Source of the DNA: DATFNI01 sp963712305
GTDB lineage: Bacteria > Bacteroidota > Rhodothermia > Balneolales > DATFMH01
Reading direction: 5' to 3'
Assembly (NCBI GenBank): GCA_963712305.1
Contig: CAVQHI010000002.1
Span: 310,001 to 374,000 of the forward strand
Length of the DNA stretch: 64,000 nucleotides
Shown here: positions 53,279 through 63,182 of the stretch, piece after piece
Position numbering within the stretch: position 1 is the first letter of the stretch
How the letters are laid out: every line of letters starts with the position of its first letter
Notes under the pieces: generated by a model
Seen by the model: only the letters and a program-made list of their open reading frames with translations
Database searches by the model: none
Told to the model about the DNA's origin: nothing
Program-made: the position numbers and the translations under genes

Positions 53279-54523
53279 TTATTCGTAACGGAGAGACTCC
53301 ACAGGATTCAGATTAGCCGCCTTCCGTGCGGGAAAGAACCCGGCAAAAAATCCTATAAATACTAAGATGCTTGTGCAAATCACAGCGATAGGGACCGACA
53401 GTTCCGGGTGTGTGAGAAACTGCATGGGTCCGTCACTCACCGGAGCCTGACGAACCAGTGCAATGATTCCGACCGATACTCCCAGGCCTAACGCACCCCC
53501 CAATAGTGATATGGATAGAGCTTCAAACAGGAACTGAATCATGATATGCACCTTGCGTGCGCCAACTGCCAGCTTTACCCCGATTTCACGAGTACGTTCT
53601 TTTACGACAACATACATAATGTTTGCGATGCCCACGCCTGCGATGAACAGGGTGAATAATCCCACGACTCCCAGGAATATCTGGATGCCGAACATCACCA
53701 TGTTGATCTGCTTAGCCATCTTTATGGTGTCCCATACGGTTATGGCATTCTCATCAGCAGGATCAAATTTGTAGCGAGAGGCCAAAACCCGGGTTATCGC
53801 ATCTTTCGTAATCGTGTTCTCGCGCGTTGAGCGCGGGCGGATCAGCATGTGATCGATATATCGGGAACCGTACATAGCCTTAAAAGTAGAAGCTGGTATT
53901 ATAGCGCGATCGGCATCAGGACCATTATTCATGCTCGTTTGTATTTTCGGTTCCATTACACCGACAACCTTAAATGGGATCCCGTTCAAATCCAGTGACT
54001 TCCCGACAGCTGTACTGTCACCAAAAAGCTCTTTAGCGATCTTATCTCCGAGAAAAACAACGCGCCTTCGGTATTTCTCGTCCATCTCGTTGATGAAACG
54101 GCCCTCACTGCTGGGATACATATCGCGCAAATCTTCAAAACTCGGATATACCGCTTCCATATACGTTGTGCGCTTATTGAGCTTGGTTTTAAGCGTAGTT
54201 CCCCATCTGCCATAAGAAGGACTGATTTTTTCAATCTGCGGGACTGATTTTTTCAAAAGGTCAATATCTTCGATCGTGAATCGAACTGATCGTCCTTTGG
54301 GTAATCCTTCGTATTCCTTGCTGGTTGTTCCGCCGTAAACCAGGAGCACGTTATTGAACGCGTTCGTGAAACCCGCCGACATCGTGTTTTTCAATCCTTC
54401 ACCGAATGACAGAAGCAGAACCACGGCAATTGTTCCCCATGTAATCGAGAACATCGTAAGAAACGAACGCAGTTTCTGCTGCTTGAGATCATTGAAATAT
54501 TCCTGGAACAGTGTTTTCCACAT
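53279..54523 (-). CDS. MacB-like ABC transporter permease (second)
   Basis: This 414-residue FtsX/MacB-type permease has one N-terminal helix, a large periplasmic domain (about 45-280) and three C-terminal helices with the FtsX pattern IMYVVVKERTREIGVKLAVG. It is similar in plan to the upstream permease, from which it is separated by 20 bp. With the MacA-like adaptor it would form a tripartite-type export or lipoprotein-handling system. The required ATPase is not encoded nearby. Confidence 0.92.
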   Translation of the reverse strand: MWKTLFQEYFNDLKQQKLRSFLTMFSITWGTIAVVLLLSFGEGLKNTMSAGFTNAFNNVLLVYGGTTSKEYEGLPKGRSVRFTIEDIDLLKKSVPQIEKISPSYGRWGTTLKTKLNKRTTYMEAVYPSFEDLRDMYPSSEGRFINEMDEKYRRRVVFLGDKIAKELFGDSTAVGKSLDLNGIPFKVVGVMEPKIQTSMNNGPDADRAIIPASTFKAMYGSRYIDHMLIRPRSTRENTITKDAITRVLASRYKFDPADENAITVWDTIKMAKQINMVMFGIQIFLGVVGLFTLFIAGVGIANIMYVVVKERTREIGVKLAVGARKVHIMIQFLFEALSISLLGGALGLGVSVGIIALVRQAPVSDGPMQFLTHPELSVPIAVICTSILVFIGFFAGFFPARKAANLNPVESLRYE

Positions 54524-54543
54524 AATTCTTTACTCCATTCGGG

Positions 54544-55782
54544 TTATACGCCGTAACGCAGGCATTCAACCGGTTCAAGTTGCGAGGCGCGACGTGCCGG
54601 GAAAAATCCGGCCAGGAAGGCGATGATCGACAGAAGGGTAGCGGTTGCAAGGATTACACGAATAGAAATCTCCGGTGTTCCTACATATTCCTTGATCGGC
54701 AACAAGCTCGCCACTTCCGTTATACCGACCGATATCAGAAATCCGAAGAAAGCCCCGATTAATACAATGGCAAAGCTTTCGAGGAAAAACTGCATCATGA
54801 TATTTTTACGGGTAGCCCCGATAGATCGCTTTATACCTATTTCACGCGTTTTCTCTTTCACAACGATGAACATAATGTTGGCAACACCGATGCCCCCCAC
54901 AGTCAACGTGAAACTGCCGATGATCCCCATAAAGATGTTAAATCCGATAAAGAAGTAATTCATAAACTTATCCATTTCATTGGTATCCCAGATGAAAACG
55001 GCATCTTTATCGGTGGGATCAAACTTATGTACCCGGGCAAGAGTATTGTAGACATCCGCCTTTATGGCATCGCCCATTTCCGGGTCGTTATATTTAAAAA
55101 GGAGGTTGTTCAGATACTTGTCGCCGAAAAGAGATTGATAAGTGGATATCGGAATAAACAGGCAGTCCTGATCGCGTTCTCCGTAGGATGAATTTTGCAC
55201 TTTAGGCTGCATCACTCCAATAACGGTAAAGGGTGATTGTCCAATGTAGATCTGTTTTCCGATAGCCGGCTTGTCTCCGAGCAGGAGGTTTTTGATTTTA
55301 TCGCCAAGTACAACAACGCGACGCCTTTGACTGATATCGAGTGTGTTGATATAGCGTCCGCCTTCCTGCGGGATAATATTGCGCATATCTCCATACTCGG
55401 CATTAGCACCGACCACACATGGTAATGTCCTGTTAATCCCGTAGTGAACAGGCGTGTTGTATTTCCTGAACTCAGGACTTATTTGATCGATTTCCGGAAC
55501 CTGTGACTTCAGGATTTGCGCATCTTGTGTGGTGAAATGGACAGGACGGCCGTCAGGATATCCCATGAATGCTTTAGTCGTTTTATTGGGAAAAAGGACT
55601 ACGATACCCTGACCCATTCCGTGCATGTTAATCTGGCTTTGCCTATGCAGACCAACTCCAAAAGCCAGCAGCACAACAACCGAAACAGTACCCCAGGTGA
55701 TACCCAGGATTGTCAGTGTTGAGCGTAGCTTTTGGGCTCTCAAGTCGTTCAAAAATTGTTGGATTGTAGAAACGAATGACAT
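54544..55782 (-). CDS. MacB-like ABC transporter permease (first)
   Basis: This 412-residue permease has the same architecture: the N-terminus FLNDLRAQKLRSTLTILGIT, a periplasmic MacB_PCD domain, and the conserved FIVVKEKTREIGIKRSIGAT loop before the last helices. It shares the general plan of the neighbouring permease but is clearly a different sequence, so the two probably form a heterodimer. It follows the adaptor gene by 47 bp. Confidence 0.92.
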   Translation of the reverse strand: MSFVSTIQQFLNDLRAQKLRSTLTILGITWGTVSVVVLLAFGVGLHRQSQINMHGMGQGIVVLFPNKTTKAFMGYPDGRPVHFTTQDAQILKSQVPEIDQISPEFRKYNTPVHYGINRTLPCVVGANAEYGDMRNIIPQEGGRYINTLDISQRRRVVVLGDKIKNLLLGDKPAIGKQIYIGQSPFTVIGVMQPKVQNSSYGERDQDCLFIPISTYQSLFGDKYLNNLLFKYNDPEMGDAIKADVYNTLARVHKFDPTDKDAVFIWDTNEMDKFMNYFFIGFNIFMGIIGSFTLTVGGIGVANIMFIVVKEKTREIGIKRSIGATRKNIMMQFFLESFAIVLIGAFFGFLISVGITEVASLLPIKEYVGTPEISIRVILATATLLSIIAFLAGFFPARRASQLEPVECLRYGV

Positions 55783-55829
55783 AACGTTAATATTAAAGTG
55801 GTGATGCAGTTATGTGATACAAACGTTTC

Positions 55830-56924
55830 TTATTGAATCTTCTTTGGTGGCTTTTCAACAACCTTGTCACCCTTCTTCAGGCCGTCTTTCACCTCTATGT
55901 TCATGGCATCGCTCAGACCGGTTTTGATGATACGATCTTCCTGTTTGCCATCTGCAAGCAATATATCGACATGAGCAGTATCGCCCTTGAATGAGATGAG
56001 TCGCTCGGGTATCGTGAGCACATCATCGCGGCGTTCAACCATGATTTCCGCGTTGGCTGAATACCCGGCACGTAATACCAGTCCCTTAAGATTGGTAAGG
56101 GTGACTTCGATCGGGAATACGATAGAGTTATCCTTATTCTGAGATTTGAGCGAAATTTTAGACAACACACCCTTTACAGATGCATCCGGCAAAGCACCGA
56201 CTTTGATGTTGGCCTGCATGCCTTCTTTCAGCTTGCCGACATCGATTTCGTCAACTGTTCCACGGAATAACAGATCTTTCATATCTGCCATCGTCATTAA
56301 TACGGTACCTTCCTGGTAAGAAGTCAGAGGTACAACAGGGTCACCAATTTCGATCTTCTTTTCGAGGATATATCCGGAAATCGGCGCTGTAATTACTGAT
56401 TTGATATTCTGGCCTGCTGTAGTAACGCTGCCTTTCTGGATCAGTTCGAGTCGCTCCTGGGCAGCCTGGAGGTCAACTTTTGCCTGTTGGAAAGCCTGGT
56501 TGGCTTTGTCATAATCCTGATCAGAGACCAGTTTTTTATCCTTCAGAGTGGTAACACGGTCGAGTTCACGTTTGGTATTCTTAAACGTGATTTCTTTACG
56601 TTCTATTTCTCTTTGGGCATCAACGAGTTCCTGGGGTGTGGGAGTCGGCTTGATCTCGATGAGCGGATCACCGGCTTTTACATAATCACCGGCATCAGCA
56701 TAGAGTTTTTCAACGACTCCTGAGATTTTCGATTTTACGTCTACTTCAACCCTGGGTTCTATAGACCCGACGGCTAATGCCTTATCGACAAGATCATTGC
56801 GAGAAGCTTCAACTGTTTTTACCTGATCGTCTTTGGTGTCATTTCGTTTGACCATGGCAACACCTACAGCAACCACAGCAGCCACAACAACCAGCGTAAT
56901 CGTAATTTTTATACCTTTTTTCAT
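55830..56924 (-). CDS. HlyD/MacA-like periplasmic adaptor
   Basis: This 364-residue membrane-fusion protein is anchored by one N-terminal helix (residues about 7-24). Its lipoyl halves are VDVKSKISGVVEKLYADAGD and the later ITAPISGYILEKKIEIGD, separated by a long coiled-coil hairpin (about 90-150) rich in Glu, Lys and Arg. The C-terminal part is the beta-barrel and membrane-proximal region. It is the first gene of the operon with two permeases. No outer-membrane channel gene lies nearby. Confidence 0.92.
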   Translation of the reverse strand: MKKGIKITITLVVVAAVVAVGVAMVKRNDTKDDQVKTVEASRNDLVDKALAVGSIEPRVEVDVKSKISGVVEKLYADAGDYVKAGDPLIEIKPTPTPQELVDAQREIERKEITFKNTKRELDRVTTLKDKKLVSDQDYDKANQAFQQAKVDLQAAQERLELIQKGSVTTAGQNIKSVITAPISGYILEKKIEIGDPVVPLTSYQEGTVLMTMADMKDLLFRGTVDEIDVGKLKEGMQANIKVGALPDASVKGVLSKISLKSQNKDNSIVFPIEVTLTNLKGLVLRAGYSANAEIMVERRDDVLTIPERLISFKGDTAHVDILLADGKQEDRIIKTGLSDAMNIEVKDGLKKGDKVVEKPPKKIQ

Positions 56925-57159
56925 AGCACGTTAGTTCAATTAAAGTGTACGCTTTACCATCCCGATGGGTTGGGAGGGTCGAATCGGCCGGATAGTTTTC
57001 GTCGCCGATTGTCTATTGTTTTCACTGATATTTTACGCAGAGAGCAAAAAGAGGTTTCGGACACGATGAAAAAAAGGTATACATGTGTCAGAACTAACAA
57101 ATGTGGCACGAGGCATTAGAGGGGATAAGATCGATGAATAAGAGCCTCATAGGCCAATC

Positions 57160-57193
57160 AGATGCAACGCACTTTTTAAAGTGCGTTGCATCT
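57160..57193. repeat. Perfect hairpin ATGCAACGCAC...GTGCGTTGCAT
   Basis: AGATGCAACGCACTTT pairs exactly with AAAGTGCGTTGCATCT over 16 bp with a two-base loop. It lies after the sthA stop codon; a T-run is lacking, so it is a weak terminator candidate or repeat. Confidence 0.55.
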
Positions 57194-57205
57194 GTTAAAC
57201 ATATT

Positions 57206-58621
57206 CTACCGTTTGGTATTCCGGTTGCGTTCTCGTGTAGCCGCGATGCGATAGGCTTCGGTATATGTGGGATAATTTAGAATCTGGGATGTGAAATAAT
57301 CAATGGTGCCCTTCAGCGCCATGACAGCCTGGCCAATATGTATCAGTTCGCAGGCATTTTCTCCCATGATATGCACACCAAGCAGCTGGTGTGTGTCTGC
57401 TTCATAGACTAATTTCAAAAGGCCATAGGTCGTATTTCCGATATCAGCACGGGTCAGTTCATTGAAATAACAATGGCCGATTTCAAAATTTCGTCCCTGG
57501 TTTTTGGCTTCTTCCTCCGTGATGCCAATGCTCGATATTTCGGGGATAGAATAGATTCCAAAGGGAATGTGAGCCGGGGCGGTCTCAGCTTTTTTGCCAA
57601 ACATATGCTGAGCAGCGAGACGTCCCTGGGTAAATGATGCGGAAGCCAGTGCCGGAAAACCGATGACGTCGCCGGCTGCGTAGACGGAAGTTATGTTTGT
57701 CTGATAATAATCGTTGACATCAATAAAACCCCGGTCATTTACATTGATGCCGCAATAAATCAATCCCAGGTTATTGGTATTAGGTTGACGCCCGCCAAGG
57801 TACAGAACATGATCAGTCTCAATAACTTTCAGATGATCTACATCGTTGGTATTGAACCGGACTTCGGTAAAATTGCGCAATGGATTGAATTCCACCGACT
57901 CAATCTGTGAATTATGATAGAGAACAATTCCGTGGTCTTGCAGGAAACGATCGAATTCGGTCCAAATCTGGCGATCTAAAAATGGCAGGTACTTATCATT
58001 TTCATTCAAAATGGTAACCATCGTCCCCATCGCAGAGAACATGGTGGCAAATTCAATAGCATTAACACCGGCTCCTACAATGACAAGCCGGCGTGGCATA
58101 TGGTTCATCTTCGTGAGGGAGTCAACATCAAAAATCTTCTCCTGGTCAATTTCAAAGGTAGTTGGCGGTAAGGCATGACTACCTGTTGCAAGGAAAATCT
58201 TTTCTGCTGAAAATCTTTTCTTATCACCCTTCGGGTCGTTGACTTCAACCGTGTGGTCGTCGAGCAGCCGGCCAAATCCTGAGATTGTTTTAATATTATT
58301 TTTTTTGAGGTCTTGTTTCAGCAGGCGGGTTTCGTTTTCCTGAACTTTCGTCTTGAAACGCATCAATTCATTCATTGTTAACATCTGTATATCCGTCTGG
58401 GTGTCAGAAGCATCATCCCCAAATTGCTGGCGATGCTTGAATACCGAATACGCTACTTCCCTGAGTGCTTTACTGGGAACAGTGCCGGCGTTGATCCAGC
58501 CTCCTCCCAGAAAGTGATCATTAGCTTCTACGATAAGTATTTTCTTTTTGTATTTGGTAGCCTGAATAGCACATGAAAATCCCGCGGGGCCACTTCCCAG
58601 TATGACAAGGTCAAAATCCAT
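57206..58621 (-). CDS. sthA: Soluble Si-specific NAD(P) transhydrogenase-like flavoprotein
   Basis: This 471-residue pyridine nucleotide-disulfide oxidoreductase fold has the FAD motif LGSGPAGFSCAIQA at residues 8-21, a NAD(P) motif GAGVNAIEFA and a C-terminal dimerisation domain ending TYTEAYRIAA. At the disulfide position it reads GGGWINAGTVPSKALRE, lacking the CxxxxC pair, as in soluble transhydrogenases that balance NADH and NADPH. The start at 58621 removes an unconserved 26-residue extension. It could work alongside the NAD(P)-linked hydrogenase, but that is inference. Confidence 0.88.
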   Translation of the reverse strand: MDFDLVILGSGPAGFSCAIQATKYKKKILIVEANDHFLGGGWINAGTVPSKALREVAYSVFKHRQQFGDDASDTQTDIQMLTMNELMRFKTKVQENETRLLKQDLKKNNIKTISGFGRLLDDHTVEVNDPKGDKKRFSAEKIFLATGSHALPPTTFEIDQEKIFDVDSLTKMNHMPRRLVIVGAGVNAIEFATMFSAMGTMVTILNENDKYLPFLDRQIWTEFDRFLQDHGIVLYHNSQIESVEFNPLRNFTEVRFNTNDVDHLKVIETDHVLYLGGRQPNTNNLGLIYCGINVNDRGFIDVNDYYQTNITSVYAAGDVIGFPALASASFTQGRLAAQHMFGKKAETAPAHIPFGIYSIPEISSIGITEEEAKNQGRNFEIGHCYFNELTRADIGNTTYGLLKLVYEADTHQLLGVHIMGENACELIHIGQAVMALKGTIDYFTSQILNYPTYTEAYRIAATRERNRNTKR

Positions 58622-58888
58622 AATAGATGTATTGCTGTTGCTCGTTTTTGCCGTTTTGTATTCCGATGTGCCCCAAAGATAGAGTAAAAACCAAAGCATT
58701 TCTCCTGAAATTATTTGGCAGGCTAATTTGTTATAACTAATTCAAGGATATCAACTTAGGATTGAGAAACCCGGAAATCACGGTCTTAAGGTTGTATATT
58801 CGGAGCCTGTAGGGATCTGAGTATTTTGGATCCCGATAAAACCACTACAAGTATTATTAATCATAAACAATCATAAAAAAGAGGAATA

Positions 58889-59497
58889 ATGGCTTATACA
58901 TTACCTAAACTCCCTTATGCATATGATGCGCTCGAACCACATATTGATGCCCGCACCATGGAAATTCACCATACCAAGCACCACCAGGGGTATGTGAATA
59001 AAGTTAATGCCGCTCTTGACGGAACCTCGCTGGCCGACAAACCGATTGAAGAAGTATTAAAGAATATCGACAAGGTACCGGCAGATAAAAAAACGGCTGT
59101 CAGAAATAATGGCGGCGGACATGCCAACCACTCGCTGTTCTGGAAAATTATGAAACCGAGTGCCGGCAAACAGCCAACCGGTGATCTTGCCGATGCCCTT
59201 AATGGTGCCTTTGGCAGTTTTGATGATTTTAAAACAAAATTCAGCAATGCGGCAGCTACCCGTTTTGGCTCGGGCTGGGCGTGGGTTATAGTAAACAAAA
59301 GCGGAAAACTCGAGATTATTTCTACCGCCAATCAAGACAGTCCGTTGATGGATGGCAATACGCCTATCCTTGGACTCGATGTTTGGGAGCATGCCTACTA
59401 CCTGAATTACCAAAACCGGCGTCCGGATTACATTTCCGCGTTCTTTAATGTGATCAACTGGGATAAAGTTGCTGAGAATCTGAAAGCAGCTAAGTAA
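58889..59497 (+). CDS. sodA: Superoxide dismutase (Mn/Fe type)
   Basis: This 202-residue enzyme detoxifies superoxide. Metal-ligand regions are MEIHHTKHHQGYVNKVN, GGGHANHSLFW and LDVWEHAYYLNYQNRRPDYI. The segment TANQDSPL resembles manganese-preferring enzymes, though metal use cannot be settled from this. There is no signal peptide, so it is cytoplasmic. It has an AGAGG ribosome binding site and is followed by an intrinsic terminator at 59674-59705. Confidence 0.96.
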   Translation: MAYTLPKLPYAYDALEPHIDARTMEIHHTKHHQGYVNKVNAALDGTSLADKPIEEVLKNIDKVPADKKTAVRNNGGGHANHSLFWKIMKPSAGKQPTGDLADALNGAFGSFDDFKTKFSNAAATRFGSGWAWVIVNKSGKLEIISTANQDSPLMDGNTPILGLDVWEHAYYLNYQNRRPDYISAFFNVINWDKVAENLKAAK

Positions 59498-59673
59498 CGT
59501 GAGTTTGATATAACACAGGAAAAAAATCGTTGAAAACGATTACGTTAAGGTTTTTTACTAACCCCCGGATTAATCCGGGAGGTTAAGAACCCTCTAAAGT
59601 TGGTAAACCGTTTCAACGGTTTAGTTAGTTACAACTCATGTTAAATAACGGAGATTGAATAGCATCTTCTGTG
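59498..59673. repeat. Cluster of small palindromes after sodA
   Basis: ATCGTTGAAAACGAT, CCCGGATTAATCCGGG and AAACCGTTTCAACGGTTT follow each other within about 120 bp. They belong to the same general class of small palindromic intergenic repeats seen throughout the window. Confidence 0.6.
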
Positions 59674-59705
59674 AAAAGGGTGTCTCATACGAGATGCCCT
59701 TTTTG
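59674..59705 (+). terminator. Intrinsic terminator
   Basis: AAAAGGGTGTCTC pairs with GAGATGCCCTTTT (11 of 13 pairs) and is followed by T residues; it probably ends the sodA transcript. Confidence 0.72.
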
Positions 59706-59869
59706 ATATTAATAATACATATGTAAGATATTTACAGTCTCACTACTCTATACTCACGACTCAATACTCAAAACAGGTACACTAAAAAGTCATGAATTTC
59801 GTATATTCAATCTAAATAGACTAAAAACCTGTCTAGAGAAAATTTAGAATCGAACAAAGAGGTAGTAAC

Positions 59870-60307
59870 ATGCAATTCGGAATGGGTTTTAATGTTGACT
59901 GGATGCGTGAAGAACTCACCGATCTTGGTGTTAAGGAACTCCTGACACCATCAGATGTCGATGAGGCCATGAACACCGCAAAAGAAGGCACAACACTATT
60001 GGTGATCAACTCAGTATGTGGTTGTGCCGCGGGAAATGCGCGTCCGGCTGTGAAAGTTGCACTGGGAAATGGAAAAACACCTGATAACCTGTTTACGGTT
60101 TTTGCCGGACAGGATAAGGAAGCGACGGCACATGCCCGCGAATATTTCAGTGAATTTCCACCATCATCACCAAGTTTCGCTTTTTTCAAAGACGGCGAGA
60201 TCAAGGCAATGATTCCACGTCATCGCATCGAAGGCCGCTCAGCTGATGAAGTAGCTGCCGACCTGAAAATGGTATTCGATGCCTTTTGTGAAGAAAAAGT
60301 GGCTTGA
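59870..60307 (+). CDS. BrxA/BrxB-family bacilliredoxin
   Basis: This 145-residue thioredoxin-like protein has the family CGC motif (C50-G51-C52) in INSVCGCAAGNARPAV. Bacilliredoxins remove bacillithiol from protein cysteines. The length and the FAGQDKEATAHAREYF segment fit the family. It has its own terminator at 60329-60366. The lineage would need bacillithiol for the classical role; biosynthesis genes are not in this window. Confidence 0.93.
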   Translation: MQFGMGFNVDWMREELTDLGVKELLTPSDVDEAMNTAKEGTTLLVINSVCGCAAGNARPAVKVALGNGKTPDNLFTVFAGQDKEATAHAREYFSEFPPSSPSFAFFKDGEIKAMIPRHRIEGRSADEVAADLKMVFDAFCEEKVA

Positions 60308-60328
60308 TAGCGATTACTTCATTTAATG

Positions 60329-60366
60329 AAAAGGCCATCCCGAACGATTTTGGGATGGCCTTTTTT
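60329..60366 (+). terminator. Intrinsic terminator
   Basis: AAAAGGCCATCCC pairs with GGGATGGCCTTTT around a ten-base loop and a T-run follows. It ends the bacilliredoxin gene. Confidence 0.9.
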
Positions 60367-60404
60367 ATTTGGCGAAACATAAGAGATGCCATAAAAAATC
60401 CCCT

Positions 60405-60548
60405 CACTGTCATTCCGACCGAGCGAAGTCCCGACGAGTCGGGAGAGGAATCTATCATGGCTATGATCGTTATCCTCGTTAAACATAAGGCATCATTTAT
60501 CGACACCATCCTTGTAAACCTGACAGGTTTTCTAAACCTGTCAGGTTT
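60405..60548. repeat. Small palindromes including AAACCTGACAGGTTT
   Basis: A TCCCGACGAGTCGGGA palindrome (near 60429-60445) sits in a TGTCATTCCGACC/AGGAATCT context. Then AAACCTGACAGGTTT and AAACCTGTCAGGTTT (60516-60548) form a 15-bp hairpin. Confidence 0.6.
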
Positions 60549-60555
60549 GCATCTC

Positions 60556-62957
60556 TCACTTCATCAGCAACAACTTCTTCATCAGTTGGGTAACCTTGCC
60601 TGATTTATCGGTTATGATCATCCGCTCCAGGTAGGTACCGCTGGCCCCGCAAAGCGGGGGGAAGCATCGAATGTTTTGCGGTACTTGCCCGCCGCCTGAT
60701 TCGCATCCACCAATGTGGCCACCCGCTGACCAAGGATGTTATAGATCATAAGCTTAACATGGGCTGGTTTGGCCAGTGAGTAGTTCAGCACCGTGGTGGG
60801 GTTGAACGGATTTGGTGTAGGATCAGACAGGGAAGTGATGGCATTGGTATGATTAAAGTAGGCATAAAAGGTGTCGGAAGCGGTTTTGCTGTCGGCATCA
60901 GTGATGGTTACCTTCAGTTCCACTTCATAGATGGAGGAGCTGTAGGTCATGCCCTCGCTTTGCTGATTTCCGAAATTGGACCAGCTGGTCCAGCTCCCGC
61001 CTCCCCAGGGAACATAGCGCATTTGCCAGTTGTACTGATAAGGAGTAGTGCCACCGGACGGATTAGCCGTCCAGGTTGGATAGGTGTAGGGTTGGACTTC
61101 AGTCGGCCCGGAGATGTAGACAGATGGTGGATTACTTGGTATACCACTTACCGTGTATGTAAATTGAACGTTGGATGGGGTATTGGGAAACCATCCAATA
61201 AAATTACCTGCTGTGTCGTACACTTTGTAGACATAGGTGTGTAGAGTAGCAGATGTGGCCCCCACGGTTCCATTAACCGGTTCACTCCAGCCCATACCGA
61301 AATTTGGGTTTGCGATTGACCATCCATCTGTACCGACCCCATCCCCCCAAACGTGGACAGAACTCATATAGGAATAACTTATAGTCTTGCGCACTTCGTG
61401 CCGTTCTACATAATATTGACCGTCAGTTAAACCAGTTACCCCATAGAATATGGCAGAAAAACTGGAGGAACTGTAATCTGTACCGCCTGTCACGGTATGA
61501 TGCAGCAGCACATAAGGAGAGCGGAGCATGTTCAGAGCCTTGTAGGCGTTGATCCGGCCATAACCGACATTAATATTCCACCCGTTTGAATCATATGTAT
61601 ACAAATCAGGTCTAATCTTATCGGCCGAGAGTTGAATAATATGTTCAATGTCATCATTGTAGAGGCTGGAGTTATAACTTTTGAGCAGGGCAGCGGTACC
61701 TGTGACCTGGGGCGCCGCCATGGAGGTACCGGCGAGATACCGGTAGGAATCTCCCCGCCATGTGGACATAATATCGTGCTGATTATTATTTGGGTAGGGA
61801 TTCTCTCCACCCGGTGCTACCACATCGATATATGAACCGGTTTGGGAAAAAGACGACCGTGTGTCCTGATCGGTAGTAGCTCCTACAGCAATGATTCCTT
61901 CTCCAAAAGCTGCCGGATATTTGGTTGGATTTCCATTGTTATAATCATTTCCCATAGAAACAACCGCTACCCGGTTCATTTTATAAACATAAGCAAAGGC
62001 TTCCCGAAGGACTGTGCTGTAAGTATCTCCACCATAACTGTTATTCAGTACAGCGGCTCCATTATCAACGGCGTTGGTTATTTTATTGTAGGCCACGTTA
62101 TCTCCTGCCCATGCCGGTTCATCCGTACCGGTATTCGGATTATAAACATATCCCGAAAATACTTTCCTGGAGAGTATAGGACAACTGGAAGCCACACCAA
62201 TTACATCACCTCCACCAACCTTAGCACCTGCGATACCGGCAACATGGGTTCCATGAGAATACCCATCATACGGGGTAGATTCAGGCTGGTCACCCGAAGA
62301 CTTTCCGGACAGGTCATCATGCGAGGTTTCCACACCGGTGTCAATAATGCCTATTTTAACCGACGAACTGCCTGTTGTGATCTGCCAGGCTTCCGGAGCG
62401 TCGATATCGGCATCCGGCGTTCCGTTAGATTGTCCCGTGTTGTTCAGAAACCACTGTTCAGGATATTTTGTGTCCCATGAACTCATGGTTGAAGTATGGT
62501 AAAATGCCGGAAGCACATCGAGTCGCATGTTCGATTATCTTTCGGCAAACAAGACGCTTGGCTGCCTTTTCAACCTTGCTATGGCCGAATCTATGTTGGC
62601 TGAAGCACTCAGATGGAATACAAAAACCCGGGAAAACTGGGGTTTCTTTATTCGCACTCCATCCTTTCTGACCGCAATGGTATCGGCATCAGTCAGATTG
62701 GGAAAGGCTTTACTGATAGAACTGAACAGTATGGATTCCAGCGCCTTTTGAAGTCCCCTGGAATGGATAGTCAATGATTTTAAGGCTACAGCCGATTGCA
62801 TGTTGGATGGAAGTTCCATGGAATCGGGCTTGATATAAACCAGGATTTCGCGGCTTAAACCGCTCTTTTGCGCCTGGACGGAACGTACGTTTAATCCAAA
62901 AAGAAGGATTACAAAAACGAACAAAATATAAAGGTATGTCTTTTTCATTGTTGTCAC
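60556..62957 (-). pseudogene. Secreted S8 (subtilisin-like) protease, interrupted by stop codon and frameshift
   Basis: The full frame would give about 800 residues: a signal peptide ending VQAQ, a propeptide, then an S8 domain with Asp in IGIIDTGVETSHDD, His in GYSHGTHVAGIAG and Ser in GTSMAAPQVTGTAAL. A long beta-rich region and a type-A sorting domain (PNPFNPTTVLNYSL, YNILGQRVATLV) follow. A TAA at 62535-62537 stops translation after VLFAER, but the same frame continues downstream. Near 60645-60659 a CCCCGCAAAGCGGGG palindrome throws the last 30 residues out of frame; the true ending KKLLLMK is in another frame with stop at 60556-60558. Confidence 0.82.
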
Positions 62958-63182
62958 CTATTGATTGTTAGGCCAATGATGATTTCATTACCCCTGTAAA
63001 CAAGAAGCCTTCCTGTTCGTAAGAACAGCGACGATCTGTGATCATGAGCTTGCTTGTTTACGAGGTTACCGTCAGGGTGTGGCCGCACCCTGACGGCTCA
63101 TTTTATTTCAGATGTTGATAGTTTCCAGTAACCTCCTTTCTTTGTTTATTGATTATTTATCTTGGTTTTATCAAAACTTTTT

